A DNA stretch of 6,189 nucleotides from CAZDXJ01 sp964509475 (lineage in GTDB: Bacteria > Pseudomonadota > Gammaproteobacteria > Methylococcales > Methylomonadaceae). Of this stretch, positions 6,093-6,189 are shown piece by piece; the stretch's first letter is position 1, and the number at the start of each line of letters is the position of its first letter. Made by a program: the position numbers and the translations under genes. Where the stretch lies: assembly GCA_964509475.1 (NCBI GenBank), contig CAZDXJ010000102.1:1-6189 (forward strand), given 5' to 3'. Under the pieces are notes generated by a model. It was not told where the DNA came from. It worked only from the letters and a program-made list of their open reading frames with translations, and did not search any database.

Positions 6093-6189
6093 GATTGCCC
6101 TCTATGGAAAGCAATCGGCAGTAACTACTCACCAGTTGTGTTGTAGCCAGCGTAGGTCATTGATTTATCAGGACACGTGCATACATCCC

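Larger units (their letters stand above)
3053..6189. mobile_element. Integrated P4/PICI-like element, partial (replication and control module)
   Basis: From the tRNA-Thr 3' end to the right edge, all recognisable genes are on the - strand and belong to an integrative element: an integrase arm-domain fragment, an AlpA/excisionase-like regulator, a small overlapping reading frame, an AAA+ replicative ATPase and a TubC_N-domain protein, closed by a terminator. The order integrase, alpA-like, replication ATPase is that of P4-type satellites and Gram-negative phage-inducible islands. No capsid, terminase, portal or conjugation gene is visible. The integrase remnant lies at the end away from the tRNA, whereas a functional integrase usually lies next to the attachment site. 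The right boundary is outside the window, so size and completeness are unknown. It could equally be a decayed remnant. Confidence 0.75.

Noticed and set aside
6125..6189. Possible C-terminal end of another - strand gene entering from the right edge (20 codons, then TAG)
   Set aside because: The peptide DVCTCPDKSMTYAGYNTTGE matches nothing I recognise, and 20 codons can stay open by chance. It needs the flanking sequence.

Overview
The window looks like a gammaproteobacterial chromosome carrying an integrated mobile element just downstream of a tRNA gene. A type I methanotroph (Methylococcales) would fit the gene content, but that is an impression from remembered protein sequences and was not tested. 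The sequence divides at the tRNA: ordinary chromosome on the left (+ strand genes), accessory DNA on the right (every gene on the - strand, visibly richer in A+T).

Left part, 1-2967. Two + strand genes overlap by ATGA at 771-774. The first is a spermidine synthase-like methyltransferase-fold gene. Its 5' end is missing or unrecognisable before about position 51, and it is frameshifted in a T run near 298-302. The second encodes a YgiQ-family (UPF0313) radical SAM protein. It is complete in content (about 731 residues once repaired, against 739 in E. coli YgiQ) but is split by what looks like one extra G at 1508-1510. Both breaks lie in short homopolymer runs, so real decay and sequencing error are both possible.

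Middle, 2957-3110. A sigma70-type promoter overlaps the end of the YgiQ gene and drives a tRNA-Thr (anticodon TGT) with encoded CCA. A strong rho-independent terminator follows. The 3' end of this tRNA is the probable attachment site of the element.

Right part, 3111-6189. The first 437 bases hold no convincing gene but contain a pair of 9-bp repeats 11 bp apart, which could be integrase arm sites. Then, read on the - strand from the right edge towards the tRNA, come: an orphan N-terminal (arm-binding) fragment of a tyrosine integrase; a cluster of AATCCC repeats; an AlpA/excisionase-like small DNA-binding protein; a small reading frame whose stop overlaps the start of the next gene; a 527-residue AAA+ replicative ATPase of the kind found in phage satellites and integrated elements; and, overlapping its stop codon by one base, a 127-residue protein with a TubC_N-like docking domain. 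A terminator closes the operon at 3498-3527.

Together these form the regulation and replication module of a small P4- or PICI-like integrative element. The expected workings are control by the AlpA-like protein, replication by the ATPase, and a possible origin formed by inverted 9-bp repeats inside the 3' end of the ATPase gene. The far attachment site and any complete integrase are not in the window.
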